Shown here piece by piece: positions 1 to 11,654 of a DNA stretch of 64,000 nucleotides. The notes under the pieces were generated by a model. It did not search any database and was not told where the DNA came from. It worked only from the letters and a program-made list of their open reading frames with translations. Numbering within the stretch: the stretch's first letter is position 1; each line of letters opens with the position of its first letter. Made by a program: the position numbers and the translations under genes. Source of the DNA: Theocolax elegans (taxonomy: Eukaryota; Arthropoda; Insecta; Hymenoptera; Cerocephalidae); assembly GCA_026168455.1 (NCBI GenBank), contig CM047425.1:21592648-21656647 (forward strand), given 5' to 3'.

Positions 1-450
1 CTGTCATCTCCTTTCCTTTTGGTCCTGCTGACATACCTGGGAGAAGCTATGCTTGGTTATAGCTTCTCCATCCTCGTTCCTTAGTAGTCGATCAACTTGG
101 TAATTAACTACCGTTTCAGGTACTTTAGTTGGCAGTGCACCGTTGCTTGAGCGCAAGGGCGCTATACTCATTGCAAGGGCTGGAGTCTTCACCTGGGCTG
201 GTCAACATCGGAGGCTTCTCTTGGGTGCTAGAGAGAGCATTCAAGGCTGGACGGAACCTGGGTATACTATACGGGTCATTCCTGGTGCTGGACAAGGCAT
301 TAGGATGCTGGATCAACGGAGCAGTGTGTGTGTGTGTGTGCAATTGTGCGCAGTCAGGAGTCGCATCTCCTTTGCTTCGGGTTCTCCTGCTTACTACGCA
401 ATGTAAGCCTATTCCGGTTTCACATATTCGCATATGTGTGTCATATTAGG
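1..450 (-). other. GC-richer fragment of unknown origin, possibly retroelement-derived
   Basis: The first 450 bases are clearly richer in G+C than the AT-rich DNA after them, which suggests the edge of an inserted element. On the minus strand a reading frame from about 192 to 4 ends in a polar, charged stretch (Gln, Arg, Glu and Lys rich). I do not recognise the product and it may be a remnant of a retroelement polyprotein. A short TG microsatellite (about eight repeats) lies at 325-340. Nothing decides between a transposon fragment and the end of a gene outside the window. Confidence 0.25.
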
Positions 451-894
451 ACTTGATTGGTATGTATAGTTACTTCGCATAGTAAGCTTGACAGGTGCTA
501 TAGTATACCTTGTCTCGCTATTTTATTTTCCAAGTGACATGTAGTATAACTACAATATCACAACTCAAATGTCACAAGCAAATGAGTCTTATTGTTACAA
601 ACTTAACATCTGTGGTACAACCAAAATGACTACGAAGATCTACCATTTGGTTCTCTGGATTTCACGAACCCCCAACGACCAGCATTTTGTACGCAAAAAT
701 ATTAATTTGATAAGAATTGTGCAGCATAGTTTTTAAACATATACAGATTTTTGTGATACATTTTAAACGGTAAATAAGAAATTATAAGTAAATATAAGTC
801 GATTTTTATTATTCTCATGTTCATTTTCTACTTTAGAAAATATTAACTATCTGAATACGATAGAAGTTGACATTGATGGCATCATCATGTCGCA

Positions 895-3006
895 GGGAAA
901 AAGGAGTCATTTCCTGATGCTGTCATTTTACAAAAGAGAATGATAACAAAGGAAAATAAAGAAAATTTGGCTGCAAAAACATCTGTAAGCAAAACCGTAA
1001 ACAAGGAGATTTTTGATAAACACTCTATCTTTAGTGGTACTTTCCTCAGAAGACGATAATGCAGGGTTTGATAATTTACATTTTTGACATTTTAAAAGTA
1101 TAAACTGTATTTGTATTTTACATAATATTAGAAATGTTTTATTTTATAGAACTGTAAACGAGAAATTGAACAATTGTAAAAAAAATAAGAAGGAAGATGC
1201 AAGGTTAGAGAGGGAAAAAACACATATGAAAATTAAAAAACCGCAGCCACGGTTAATAGATGATAATTATATGGATGATGGTAATGAAATTTCAAGTTTT
1301 ATTTACATGCATATTTTTTATAATTTACACATACTTTAATTTAATATTTGTTTTTATTTAAATTTTCTTACATTTCTTTTAATAAAATTTTATAAAAAAT
1401 TTTTTTATTTCGTATATTTTTATAGATTTCTAAATGGATGAAAATGGGAGGCAGAAAAAGAAATTCTTGAGGAAATAATCACAAGCAAAGACAACGAAAA
1501 AAGAAATGAAAGTGCAGAAAAAGGAATCGATAAAGAAAAGACAGGAAATAGGGAAAATGAGGTTGTAGTCAAAGGATTTGAAGAAACAAATACAGAAGAT
1601 GATGAAGAAGACGATAACGATGAACCTGCGTGTAATGCTGAGTTTGACGAGGAAATTGTGCAGGAAGAAATACGAAAAGGACAAGTTGATGACGATATAG
1701 AAGGTATTGAAGATATCGATGAAAATGAATTGGCGAGAATGAATCTTGTTTCAGATCATGCTGAAGAAGGAAATGTAAATAAAATCATGTTAAAAACTTG
1801 CTCAGAAGTATGCAGAATGTAGTCTTTACAATCTATGATTTTTTAATTGTTCTTTTATTGCAATCTTTCTCCAGGAAAATAAATATTTTTTTTAATTTAA
1901 GTTAACATTGTATGTTTAAAATACGTTAAAACAAATAACAACTTAATTTATTTTTAATTTACTATGCTAACTTAATTTTTATTCACAAAATTATTATGTA
2001 TGACATATATGTATATATAAAAAACTAAATATTTACATGCTTATTATTTACAGTTTGCTCATATTGTACATATATCTTTCTATTTACTGACTAAACTTAT
2101 TAAGGGATACCGGATTTATATATGTACGGCTGAATTGACCTACTTAAAAGCAGAATTTCGAGACAAACCAAAAGAATTCGCTAGAAGGTTAATGAAATTA
2201 ATTATTGGTCATACGGCATTAAGAAAAATGACGCCAACGGGACGAGCAGGTACACCAAAAATTCCCCCGGATGTTACAAAACCGTGTTTCGTGAGTAAAT
2301 CTTTGATAATTGCGATATTTATTTTTGTATATTGTATTTTTTATTTTTTTACATTGATTGCTAATACCTATATGCTTTACACATGCTATGTAATATATTA
2401 TTTTATCCATTATTTTTTTTTCATTACATTTAAGTGTTTATTTATTACTTTGAAAGCGAATATCTATAGCTTAAATACATTTACAATCAAAACTGAATTG
2501 ATTTTTATACTATACTTAATTGTTAAACTGCTAAATAAAATTTTAAACCTTTTTTCTCTCCAAATAAACAATACTTTTGTTATGTAATTAAAAATAGAAA
2601 TAAAAAAATGATCATGGCGTTACCTTACTTATGTATTTTAAATTAAAGATTATTATCTATTATTAAACTAGATAAATTCGGGCGCTCTTTTTATAAGTAT
2701 CTAATTTGTTACATTTATTAATGTGTATAATTGATATTTTCTATTTATTGTTTTTCTTACTCTCATCGAAGTAAAATTTTTAAGATAACATTATATACAA
2801 ATTTAAAAATATTTTTATTTAACAAAATTATTAGAAACTGAACATGAATGTAAATTTTTTATTTGATACTTTTTCCGTGTAGTATTAAGTAAATCTACGT
2901 ATGTGGAAAATGTCTTACTGCTTATTTTATTTTTTCAGTCTATGTTAACAAAAAAATTTCTAACGCCAGTCTGCGATTGTCAATGCGAACGTATAAGAGT
3001 GTTTTG
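895..3006 (+). pseudogene. Decayed acidic nuclear-type gene with BEN-like C-terminal part
   Basis: Several plus-strand blocks read as coding but do not join into one frame. 895-1059 follows a possible acceptor and encodes a Lys/Glu-rich segment. 1442-1822 is open for 126 codons and is very rich in Glu and Asp. 2135-2290 encodes a basic segment containing TPTGRAGTPKIPPDV, and 2940-3006 follows a pyrimidine tract and ends in TGA. The 2135 and 2940 blocks resemble the end of a BEN domain, a DNA- and protein-binding module common in insects; this is a by-eye resemblance only. The best acceptor before the acidic block (1421-1425) puts it out of frame and a TGA sits at 1439-1441, so the copy looks broken. 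An active gene with unusual splicing is less likely. Confidence 0.35.
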
Positions 3007-3009
3007 ACC

Positions 3010-3501
3010 AACACGTATAACGGAATTCGTCATCCAAAAAAAAATAAACCAGTTAGCAGCCGTCGAATTAAATACTAATTTTTTTAATAAATAATGTTAA
3101 GTTTGCTAACGCTTAATTTATTAAATACTATTGTCATTTACTTCTATTAATATTCAGAATTGTCAATTCTACTTTTCTCTATGTTACCTATGAAATAAAA
3201 TCGGTTGCAATACTTTTATCGATAAGTCCGTGCATTCTGTGGAACTTAAGATTATAAGTCCATCATGTTGCTACGAATTTTTAAAGCTATAGGTGTCTGC
3301 TGATGCTTCTGTTTAGAAACATTCATTTTTAAAATTTATAAAGAGTCTTCTTTTAAATGTGGTACTTTGTGTATGTATATCTTACCAAATTAAATTTAGA
3401 CATTGTTACTGAGTATCATATGCCCTCGATCATTTGAAACGAAATTTTTCAAATTAAAAAAATTAGTCTTAATTAATCTTGACATTAATCACATTTAATT
3501 T
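3010..3501. other. AT-rich spacer
   Basis: AT-rich sequence between the decayed gene and the LTR-like sequence that starts at 3502. I see no coding frame, RNA gene or repeat here. Confidence 0.5.
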
Positions 3502-4309
3502 TGTTACGTATGACCCCTCACGAAATGAGGAACGTAACGATAGTTTACCGTGGAACGGATGTGGGTGCGGGAATATCGTTTGCTGCCGTTTGACGAGCAA
3601 GCGCTATTGAGTAAACCGGGGGTATACCTTGATACTAATTATTTATTGTTCCAAACTAGAGTAGTGTGGTTTTGAGATTCTTGTTGTGTGTTCGCCGCGT
3701 CGGTCGTAGGCTCTCGAATCTAATGGTTCAGGAACTGAAGTAACTCCAAGTTGGTCAAGACGTGACCGATTGCTTCGGAGGTTGTGTCGGCTCTTGCGTC
3801 CGATCACTTCGACGGCTTATCGATTTCTATCGTTCCGCGCTCGCGTAAATCGCGGGGTCCTTCCTAATTTGTTCTTTTGTCGATATGTCAATTGCAAGCT
3901 TGCGCGAATTGCTTGGCAACAGTTGCGAATCATGAAGTGGCTCGCGCTGTTGCTGAGCGATTTTTGCTGATGGGATCGATGCGAGTGTCGATGACCGGTT
4001 GGGTCCGGGTGCGGTCGTTGGCACCGATTTTGGAACGCGTGGATGTACGTTGATTCGAGTTAGGCCCGAATCGTACGTAATCCGACGGCGTCCTCGTCGT
4101 CGATTTATATTGCGTAAAAAAATCTTGTGTGTTTTTTGTGTGTATGTGTGTGAGTGTATGGCCGATTGCCATTTTACAAGTATTCTGGCGTTCCCTCCAT
4201 ATATATAATATACATTTATATGCATTTTACATGGTTTGTTGTATTTCGTTTCCGGTGTCTGAAATGGTAAATTATTATACAGTGGTTGATGAATAAAATA
4301 TGTATACAT
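3502..4309 (-). repeat. Probable 3' LTR of an env-bearing gypsy-like element
   Basis: This block lies just downstream (minus sense) of the env remnant, where the 3' LTR of an errantivirus-like element belongs. Base composition changes sharply at 3502, where the sequence begins TGTTACGTATGACC, and a matching ...GTATACA occurs at 4309, giving TGT...ACA ends and about 808 bp. Near the 3502 end, ACGTA and TACGT-like words flank CCTCACGAAATGAGG, a small inverted repeat typical of LTR edges. No second LTR is present to confirm the ends, because the 5' part of the element is missing. The borders are inferred. Confidence 0.45.
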
Positions 4310-4329
4310 GTTGAGTTGTAATTGTGCAG

Positions 4330-6008
4330 CCTAACTGGCTGGGCCTCATTTTTAATTCTCTTAGGTATATAGCATTTATGATTTCCTGATTTCTTTCGCC
4401 CTGTCTTTTACATTTGCAAATCTTTGGAATCATTAATTTCCATGCTACTATTATTATTGCTAGTATTATGATGGCTGCAGCAGTTGAGTTTGCCGCTTAT
4501 TCAACGGTTTGAAGACTGCTTTTTATAGATCTATACTCGCTTATTAATCTCGCTTTTTGTGCGATTTCGCGGAGGTTTTTTCCTAATTTTAGCGCGCTTT
4601 CTTACGAGTTGCTATTTGATATAGCTTGGTCGTGTTTTTTATTTTCGATTATTTCGTGTATTGTATTATCTGTGTTCTTGGTTAGATTATTTATGAGTAA
4701 TTGAATGTTTACTTTATCGATTTGTACGAACTCGTTGCTATCCGAACTTATCCGCGTATCTTTGGTGTGTGCGATGCAGACTGGGACCAGTTGAATGATG
4801 TCGGTGCTTGTTAAGAGGTATGATTCATAATCTATGTCTTTAGATTTTACGAATATCGTCTCGTCGGTAGGGGTAGAGTATATCCATGTGTTTGGACTGT
4901 GTAACCGTGTCCAGAAAGTTTCTATTAAATGGGTAATTTTTAAGTTGCAATTATTTGGTGCGTCCGATATGCTTTCCGTAGCTAATTGGATTTCACACGG
5001 TGAGTGCTTTCTGATCTCGCGGATTGGTTCTATATACGAGCATATGCGTAATGCTCCTAGGTTTTTACATTTATTTAGCGCGTCGGCAGTGAATGGTATA
5101 TATGATGTATCGCGGGTGCTTATTGCAAATTGCGTATGTACCGGCCAGATGTAGACGAATATTTATGTTGCGTTTTGGATGTTGCGTTTTATGGGGAGCG
5201 CCGTTGCTTTAAACAATTTGAATTTTTGGTGTTCGATTAAGGGTACGCTAATATGATATATGAGATGGTACTTTGTAAACAATATACTTGTTTCTGCGAT
5301 ATTGAGTAATTGCGTTACTGAAGTCGATACTTCTATGGGGCTGATGACGCTCGACAACGTATCGCGCGCGTTCTCTAGTGATTTTTTTATTATTTCTGGG
5401 GGTACAAATCTGGGATGTATCGCGCCTCTTGCTGCAAATAGTACGGATGATTCGTGTTTCGTAATGTTGAATTGCACGTCTACTATTTCTGTCTGCGTTG
5501 CTAATAGCGACGCAATGTTCCTGGTATCATTGGCGGAAGAATCTATCATTGATTGAATTTCGTCTAGTGCTCCTTCGTCGAGTGTGCTGAATAAGATGCG
5601 GCTGATTTGACCGACAAATGATAGGACGGATCTTCGTCTACATGACGTTTCGTATACTTGCATGAGGTATAGTATATGTTCTGTGTTTGCTTCGTTTTTC
5701 TCGATTTGTCTTTTTATTTCGGCTATCCGATTGCACAAGTTTTCTGTGAGGTTACATATGCTATTAACAGACTTCCACGCGTTGTGCAATTTGACGTTTT
5801 GATGGAAGAATCCCTGTAAATTTGTTTTTTGTATAATTATCCATTTTGAATCGGATATGGCTAATGGGGATATGATTTCGAGTATTAGTCCTGGGTTATT
5901 CGCTATAGTCCGTATTATGTTTTGCGTGGACGCCGATACAGTATTTGTTAATCTGTAACATATGTAATAATTTATGTTCAACGCACTTTCGTATTTTGGG
6001 GCATTCAT
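4330..6008 (-). pseudogene. env: Env-like fusion glycoprotein remnant of an insect errantivirus-type element (broken)
   Basis: The minus-strand frame 6008-5163 encodes 281 residues. About residues 124-126 form an Arg-Arg-Arg cleavage-type site, followed directly by a hydrophobic stretch with the VGQISRILF pattern of the fusion peptide in baculovirus F and gypsy-family Env proteins. A helical region rich in Ile, Leu and Asn follows. An in-frame TAA at 5163-5165 interrupts the gene; the same frame stays open for 186 further codons to a TAA at 4602-4604. A hydrophobic membrane-anchor-like segment and a basic tail are still readable near 4500-4330 after further damage. The family role is membrane fusion. 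This copy is broken by stops, lacks a clear signal peptide and cannot make an intact protein as it stands. Confidence 0.7.
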
Positions 6009-6139
6009 TTCTTTTGCTGCTATCTGCTGCGTTCGCGTTCTCGCGGTGGCTTTACTTTGTCGGGTTTTACCTTGCGACTATCGTGTGCAATTCGCGGTTC
6101 TACTGGGCGTTGTTTCCGTAATTTGGTTTCCAATTTCGG

Positions 6140-6378
6140 TTAATTCGGCGAATAGTTTCTTGTTCTCGGTCGGTTTTCTGAGTTTCGGCGGTGTTGGATT
6201 TGAGTATTCGTTCTGCTTTTGCCGAGTAACGTTCTCGGAGTTCTTTGTTGTGGCTTTTTTGTGGTGTTTGTTTTATTCAAATATGGTTCGACGAAGGCGT
6301 GATCTACGTCGTTTCCCTCGGATGGTCCGAGTTTGCGTAAGTAGTGTCTGTTTTGTATATGGTTGTCAAGTTTGACGC
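6140..6378 (-). pseudogene. C-terminal end of a gypsy-type Pol (integrase tail) remnant
   Basis: The minus strand is open from about 6378 down to a TAA at 6140-6142. It contains NRHYLRKLGPSEGND followed by a basic, Thr/Gln/Arg-rich tail. This wording and the position immediately before env match the end of the integrase region of errantivirus-type Pol proteins. Upstream of 6378 the sequence turns abruptly into AT-rich DNA with no coding signal, so the rest of pol, gag and the 5' LTR are gone. The element is 5'-truncated or was cut by a later rearrangement. Confidence 0.55.
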
Positions 6379-7119
6379 GCTTGATTTATTATATAATAAT
6401 TATTTGAATTAATAAATAAATAAATTTTAAATATATAAAAATTTTAAACTATATAAAACATAAATAAAATTTAGTAAAAAAAATGTAAATATTTTTAAAT
6501 TATGAATTTAATGGCTTAAGTTTAGTCTATTTTATTAATAATTTACCTCATTTTATTTAATATAAACTAAAATTGTAGATAATTATAATTAATCACTTCT
6601 ATAAAATTCGAAATTTTATGTACAAAACAGCTACTAATATTAACACTAATAATTTTAATTGTAAGTACATAATACTTTATATTATTTTAACAAATAAAAT
6701 AATATAATAAAAACATAAGAATGATAAATAAGTATATATAAAATTAATAAAATTCAGCAAGAATTATAAAAATATACATTATATTATATTGTAAAACACA
6801 ACTTATATTATTATTTTATAAAAATATATAATATATTATATTATTATAATATACCTATTACATGCATATATATATATATAGTATAGATTCGTTCTCTCAC
6901 CATGAATAACTAAAGGATACATAGCTTGTTTGCAACCTTTAATTTCTGATTTTCTTTCTATATGTATAAAAGAACAGAATGGTGAATTAAAAAATAAATT
7001 TCGTAACAAGACACATATTGTGCATACGTTGAAAAAAATGAACCTTTAATGCATTTTTAGCCATGAGATGCGAATCTGTAAATGCGGAAATGGTAAATGC
7101 TAATAAGTGCAAATAACTA
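6379..7119. other. AT-rich sequence without genes
   Basis: Very AT-rich DNA that begins at the sharp end of the retroelement remnant. Short TA runs occur around 6865-6880. No coding frame or RNA gene is visible. Confidence 0.5.
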
Positions 7120-7718
7120 TACATAACTGCAAATAACTGTAAATAATTGCAAATAACTAAAATATTTAGTTGTGTTTGAGACGCTAATAACTATTGTTTG
7201 TAGTTATTTGCAGTTATTTGCAGTTATTAACAGTTATTTGCAATTATTAGCAGTTACTTGCAGTCATTTGCAGTTTTGTCAAATTCTAAGTAGGATTATA
7301 CAATTTTTAGAAATAATTATTAGCAATTATTTGCAGTTTTCAGCAGTTATAATAATAAGTTTTAAGCAGTTATAACTAATAGATTATACCAATTATTTGC
7401 AGTTATATTCAGATATTTGGAATTATATGCAATTTCTTTATAATTATATTATAGCACAAAAATAGAAGTGCAAATAATAGCAAATAATTGCAAATAACTA
7501 TTAAAAACAAATAATAACTGCTAATATTTGCAAATAATTGCTAATAACTTTTATAATATCTGTCAAATTTTGTGTTATAACTTTCAAGAAATGCTAATCA
7601 CTGCAGATTAATATTTGTAACTGTAATAATTGCAAATAACTGCAAATAACTACAAATAATAGTTATTAGCGTCTCAAACCCCAACTAAATATTTTAGTTA
7701 TTTGCAGTTATTTGCAGT
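7120..7718. mobile_element. Foldback element made of a TTATTTGCAG minisatellite
   Basis: The two halves are inverted copies of each other. Both ends carry the same unit in opposite orientation: AACTAAAATATTTAGTTG next to GAGACGCTAATAACTATT (left 7157-7195; right about 7660-7705). Inside, each arm is an irregular array of a ten-base word, GTTATTTGCA on the left and its complement on the right, meeting near 7430. The whole could fold into a hairpin of about 300 bp. No protein is encoded. This is most simply a non-autonomous foldback or MITE-like element. Confidence 0.7.
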
Positions 7719-8831
7719 GTGACAATGCAAATAATGCATGTCATAAAGAGCGACAATAAACCTACACCCTACTTCCCTGTACGATACACACACATACAAG
7801 CCTCCTTAACGCATAATAAAAAACTACCGAGACACAAACAAAGGTGCACAGGGGAGCAGTCGAGCACGACCCATCAGGACTTCAAATAAGTGCAGAGTAC
7901 TCTTGCAGTAAACTAAATATGAGCCTGATGAAGAGCCAATGAAGCAGCATGCTGAGGTGTTGGATGACAGCGAGCTGCCAAATCCTCAGTTTGGTAGCAG
8001 CGTACCCAGCAAAGCCAAGGAAGACCGAGCCAGAAGAAGGAGCCAATGTAGACAGGAAATCAGTCAGCCCAGCAACAATCCAAGAAACCTGTAAGCACCA
8101 GCTAATGTAGCAATGTTTATTATAAGGGAGCAGACAGGAGCACACGCCTACTTAAACAAGTGTGTATAGGAGAGGGCTTTGGAAGAGGTTAAGTGAGCAT
8201 TATTAGTACTCACACACACAATAATAATAATAAACAGCGAGCCGTCGTCCAAATTGGTATTTACTTGGATTATCGCCGTGTGTCCGTCCAAGCAGCTCGA
8301 GCCCGCCGTTCTACCTGTCAAGCCGTGCGCAATAAGGAGAGCGAGAGAAAAGGAGATAATACAAAAACAATATAAAATAAATCCTTGCAGCATAATCGTA
8401 CGGACGGAACCGCCTCCGCATTCCACAGAGGACGGGGCAGAGGCCGTGCCCAGATATTTAGCGACCGCCGGCCGGTTATTGGACATCTGGAATAAGTGCT
8501 CCAGAGATTGGCTTTACCCCAGAGTCCAATCAATTGACCGGCAGAAACCGCCAATAACAGTAGCAGCAGCAGCAGCTCCGAGGCAGAGGAGATATCTTCG
8601 CACCCTCTATCATGTCCGGGAACTCGGGGCTGCATAAGAGGAGGGAGGCACCTCTGCGAAGACCTCTCTTGGCATGTCCCTATACCCTCTACTTCCCGTC
8701 TCTCAGCTACCTCAAAATCCCTACGCCGCCCACAAACAACATCCCCACCTACCATCCGTCCGCCCTCTTTTTCCCCAGAATTCCCCCCACAGCCAGTCCT
8801 TACCCATCCGATATATAACCCAGTCACCAGG

Positions 8832-9326
8832 TTGTATACCTACATCCATGTCCCGGTGACTGTTCCCCCTCCAACGCCCCTACTCTCCAATACCCATCAC
8901 ATCCTAGCCTCCAACCTTCCCGCAGCATCCGAACCCTTCCCTCCGCCATCTCTTCCCGAACAACCCGCAGCAGCCCCCGCAGCCAAACACAAGCCCTTAA
9001 TGTCCCTAAACATCCCAAGACCCCAACCACAACCGATCCCATCCCTCCTAAGCCGAGCTGAAAATCCCCCGCCTTCCCAAGTATCCCCCAGGAGAGAGCA
9101 GGTGGACCCATCATCCTCCAATTTTATACCTATGCCTCGACCGCTACCATCCACATGTTCAGCAGGTTGCTGGAACTGTGGCGGAAGAGGGCATAGTTGG
9201 CGGGCCTGTGTAAGCCCCGCCAACTTATTTTGCCGAAATTGTGGGATGAGAGGGTTGCACACGAAAGATTGCCCGCGATGCAGCGAATTCTACTGGGAGA
9301 TGCAATGGAAGCGCGGTAGAATATGA
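8832..9326 (+). CDS. gag: Gag-like nucleocapsid fragment with two zinc knuckles
   Basis: This 164-residue frame starts with a Pro/Ser-rich region (about residues 1-110) and ends with a cysteine-rich module. The first knuckle is CWNCGGRGHSWRAC (C-X2-C-X4-H-X4-C). The second, CRNCGMRGLHTKDC, is a variant with five residues before the His, followed by CPRC. This tandem arrangement is the usual RNA-binding end of Gag in insect gypsy-like and related elements. The ATG used may not be the true start: Arg/Gly-rich coding-like wording (about 8420-8490) and another readable stretch (8490-8640) lie upstream in other frames, so the original gag has probably suffered frameshifts. TGA at 9324-9326 follows shortly after the second knuckle. 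Confidence 0.55.
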   Translation: MYTYIHVPVTVPPPTPLLSNTHHILASNLPAASEPFPPPSLPEQPAAAPAAKHKPLMSLNIPRPQPQPIPSLLSRAENPPPSQVSPRREQVDPSSSNFIPMPRPLPSTCSAGCWNCGGRGHSWRACVSPANLFCRNCGMRGLHTKDCPRCSEFYWEMQWKRGRI

Positions 9327-10140
9327 ATCTCCCCTCCTCCCCCCTCCTACGCAGCAGCAGCAGCAAACGCAGCCAGAAAAATAAATATACATACAAACTA
9401 ACTTTGGTAATCATTTAACCCTAAATTCTCTCTTCCTATTACTTTACTAACAGCAGCTTGATGTACTAACAGTACTAACAAAACCCCAGCAGCCAAGAAA
9501 TAATATGCTCAAATTTCTTCTTAATTACGTTTTTTTTAAGAGAAAAATTTTTTATGGTATAATAAGCAAGCAATATAATGATGCAGTAGCAGCAATATGG
9601 CAAATAAGCAGCAAGACATGCACCAATCTTATAATTTATAGCAGCATAATATATATAAAATCAATATGTTAATTGCATTTAATATTTAATTTTTTGTTAT
9701 TAAATCAAATGTTTAATAGGAATGAGAGAGAACATGTAAGTATGCAGTATGAGAGTGTCGCGAACGCGAAATGAGTTCTCAAAGCGATATAATATAATAT
9801 ATATATATAATGTAAGGGCCCAGCCAATCGTACTTATAATGTATATAAAAGCAAAATCGAATCACATACACCGTGTACACTAACACAGATAGCAGCCACG
9901 CAGAATAGTCATGGAGACTAAAAACACAAGCACACCGCAACAGTAGCACCGGCTACTTGTTAGAAATAAGATAATTAAGAAGCAGCATTACTCTCCTCAC
10001 CATTACTAGAGGCGATAATAGCAAATAATTTTTTTTTATTTTAGTAAAATAAGTATTTATTTAATTTATTGCCTTTTAGTTAGTTAGTTTTAAAATTCAG
10101 TTACGACTTCCGCGTAACTTCTGTTTGGTGGGGGGGAGTT

Positions 10141-11427
10141 TGACAAGGTATTTCATACCTGTCATATAATAAGTGAGCGAGTCCCAACCTATGCTATCCT
10201 ACCTACCCTCACATCTCTAAACCTACCTAACGTAACCCCAAGTTCACCAATTCCCGATACTTCTCCTGATTCCTTCCACGTAGCACAATGAGGCACCATG
10301 TCAGGAGAGGCGAAACGGCTTCCAGGAGGCATTGCACTAAGACCAGACAAGCAGCCTACTATGATATACGATGGCCCAGGGTCCAGGCTGAGCAGCATGA
10401 GCAGCAACAAGGACTCCAGGAAGCTGTAATACAGTAAATAATTAGTAATAATCCCAATTAGGAGGAGACAAGGAAGCATGAAGTTGCACACAGTAACTGA
10501 CAGCTACATGTTTGGAGAGGATTAGAAGTGAGGTTATGGTAATCATAACATTACCATAACTCTCAATTAATAACTAATATTAAATACGCAGCACTCCCTC
10601 GTAAGCTAGATATTTACCTAATAAGCAGCCAGAAATCCCCGCAGCAACGCAGCATCCAGGAAGAGCAGCAGCAAGGACCGACGCGCACCAGCTGATCGGG
10701 CGCCGTGAAAGCGAGTGTGAGAGAAGATCGTGTATCGTCCGTCCCGTCTGTACCTATAACGGAGAGAACTTATTAGCCGATAAGCTAACACCAAATGAAC
10801 GATCATAAGGACTTACCTGGTAGACAGCATCACCAGGAATACCGTTCTCTCCGTGGGAAGCAGCAGTTCAGGCAATATCGTCCGCTTCGTGTAAACATGG
10901 CCGCGAGCACTCACTACATGGAGCGCGCGAGACGACGGCGGCCGACCGACGACTCGACGCGAGAAGCTACGCGCGCACGCCGGGCCCGAGCAACGAAGCA
11001 GCGAACAAGCCCGAGCTTGAGAGAGCTCATCGGGAAGCCAACGAGGCAACATCGGCCAACCGATTCACGACCGATAGATCGATCTATTATTCGAGTGTGT
11101 GTGCGTGTGATATAGAGCCGCAGAGCAGCAATCTCCAGGAGACGATCTCCACTTCAATAAGCTGGGTGCACACCTTGCACCGGTTATTCCGCGATCTCTC
11201 CTGACCGTAAGTGTGCTTCCCCTTTACTCCCCTCCCCTCTCCTTGCGCAGCAAGTAGCAGCAGCTCGCACGCAGTCGAGCATAATTATATAAAGTCGCCG
11301 CGATCGTACGCGGCTGGCGCCCAAACCTTTTTTATATTTTATTTATAAATAAATATTATTTTATTTAATTTAATTGATTATTTCGCCATTGACGCCACGC
11401 CCTAATCCCCAGCGTGACCGTTACAAT
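10141..11427 (+). repeat. Probable 3' LTR of the gag-containing element
   Basis: The block follows a G-rich purine tract and runs from TGACAAGG to ...CGTTACA, giving TG...CA ends. Near its end it has a TATA-like TTATATAAAG (about 11284), then AATAAA words (about 11347), then a short GC-richer segment: the usual order of promoter, polyadenylation signal and U5. Plus-strand open frames inside it (for example 10795-11115) are Arg-rich and look like by-products of GC-rich LTR sequence. Its ends are inferred without an identical partner LTR. Confidence 0.4.
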
Positions 11428-11654
11428 ATAACTTAAGCTGTAGTCAAATAGTAGTATTATAATTAGATAAAAGTAGTTAGAACAACTAACCAAACTAAGT
11501 AGATTTAATAGACTATTTTACTGAAAAAAAAAAAATAAATAAAATCATTTTCTTATATAAATTATAATTGCAGCTGAAGAATTGCTGTAACTTCAACACA
11601 TTGGCATAAATATGAAAATTAATAAAATATTACTTATGTCGACTGTAGTATAAC

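Larger units (their letters stand above)
7720..11427 (+). mobile_element. Gag-containing LTR retroelement lacking pol (non-autonomous or deleted)
   Basis: The span is GC-richer than its flanks. It contains, in plus sense, a possible 5' LTR start (7720), a Gag nucleocapsid-type frame (8832-9326), a G-rich purine run GGTGGGGGGGAG at 10128-10139 placed like a polypurine tract, and an LTR-like block from 10141 to about 11427 ending ...CGTTACA. The two LTR-like starts share an unusual 26-base hairpin (7720-7745 and 10141-10166), and weak similarity continues after it. No protease, reverse transcriptase or integrase is visible, so it would depend on enzymes from another element. A TGGCGCCCAAAC word at about 11313, resembling a primer-binding site, lies inside the 3' block and may be chance. 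Confidence 0.5.

Noticed and set aside
5974..6375. Plus-strand hydrophobic frame of 133 residues
   Set aside because: It is antisense to the integrase tail and the env start of the minus-strand retroelement, which have recognisable motifs.
10795..11115. Arg-rich plus-strand frame inside the LTR-like block
   Set aside because: It comes from GC-rich, GCGCGC-containing sequence, and the minus strand is open as well. It has no resemblance to Gag.
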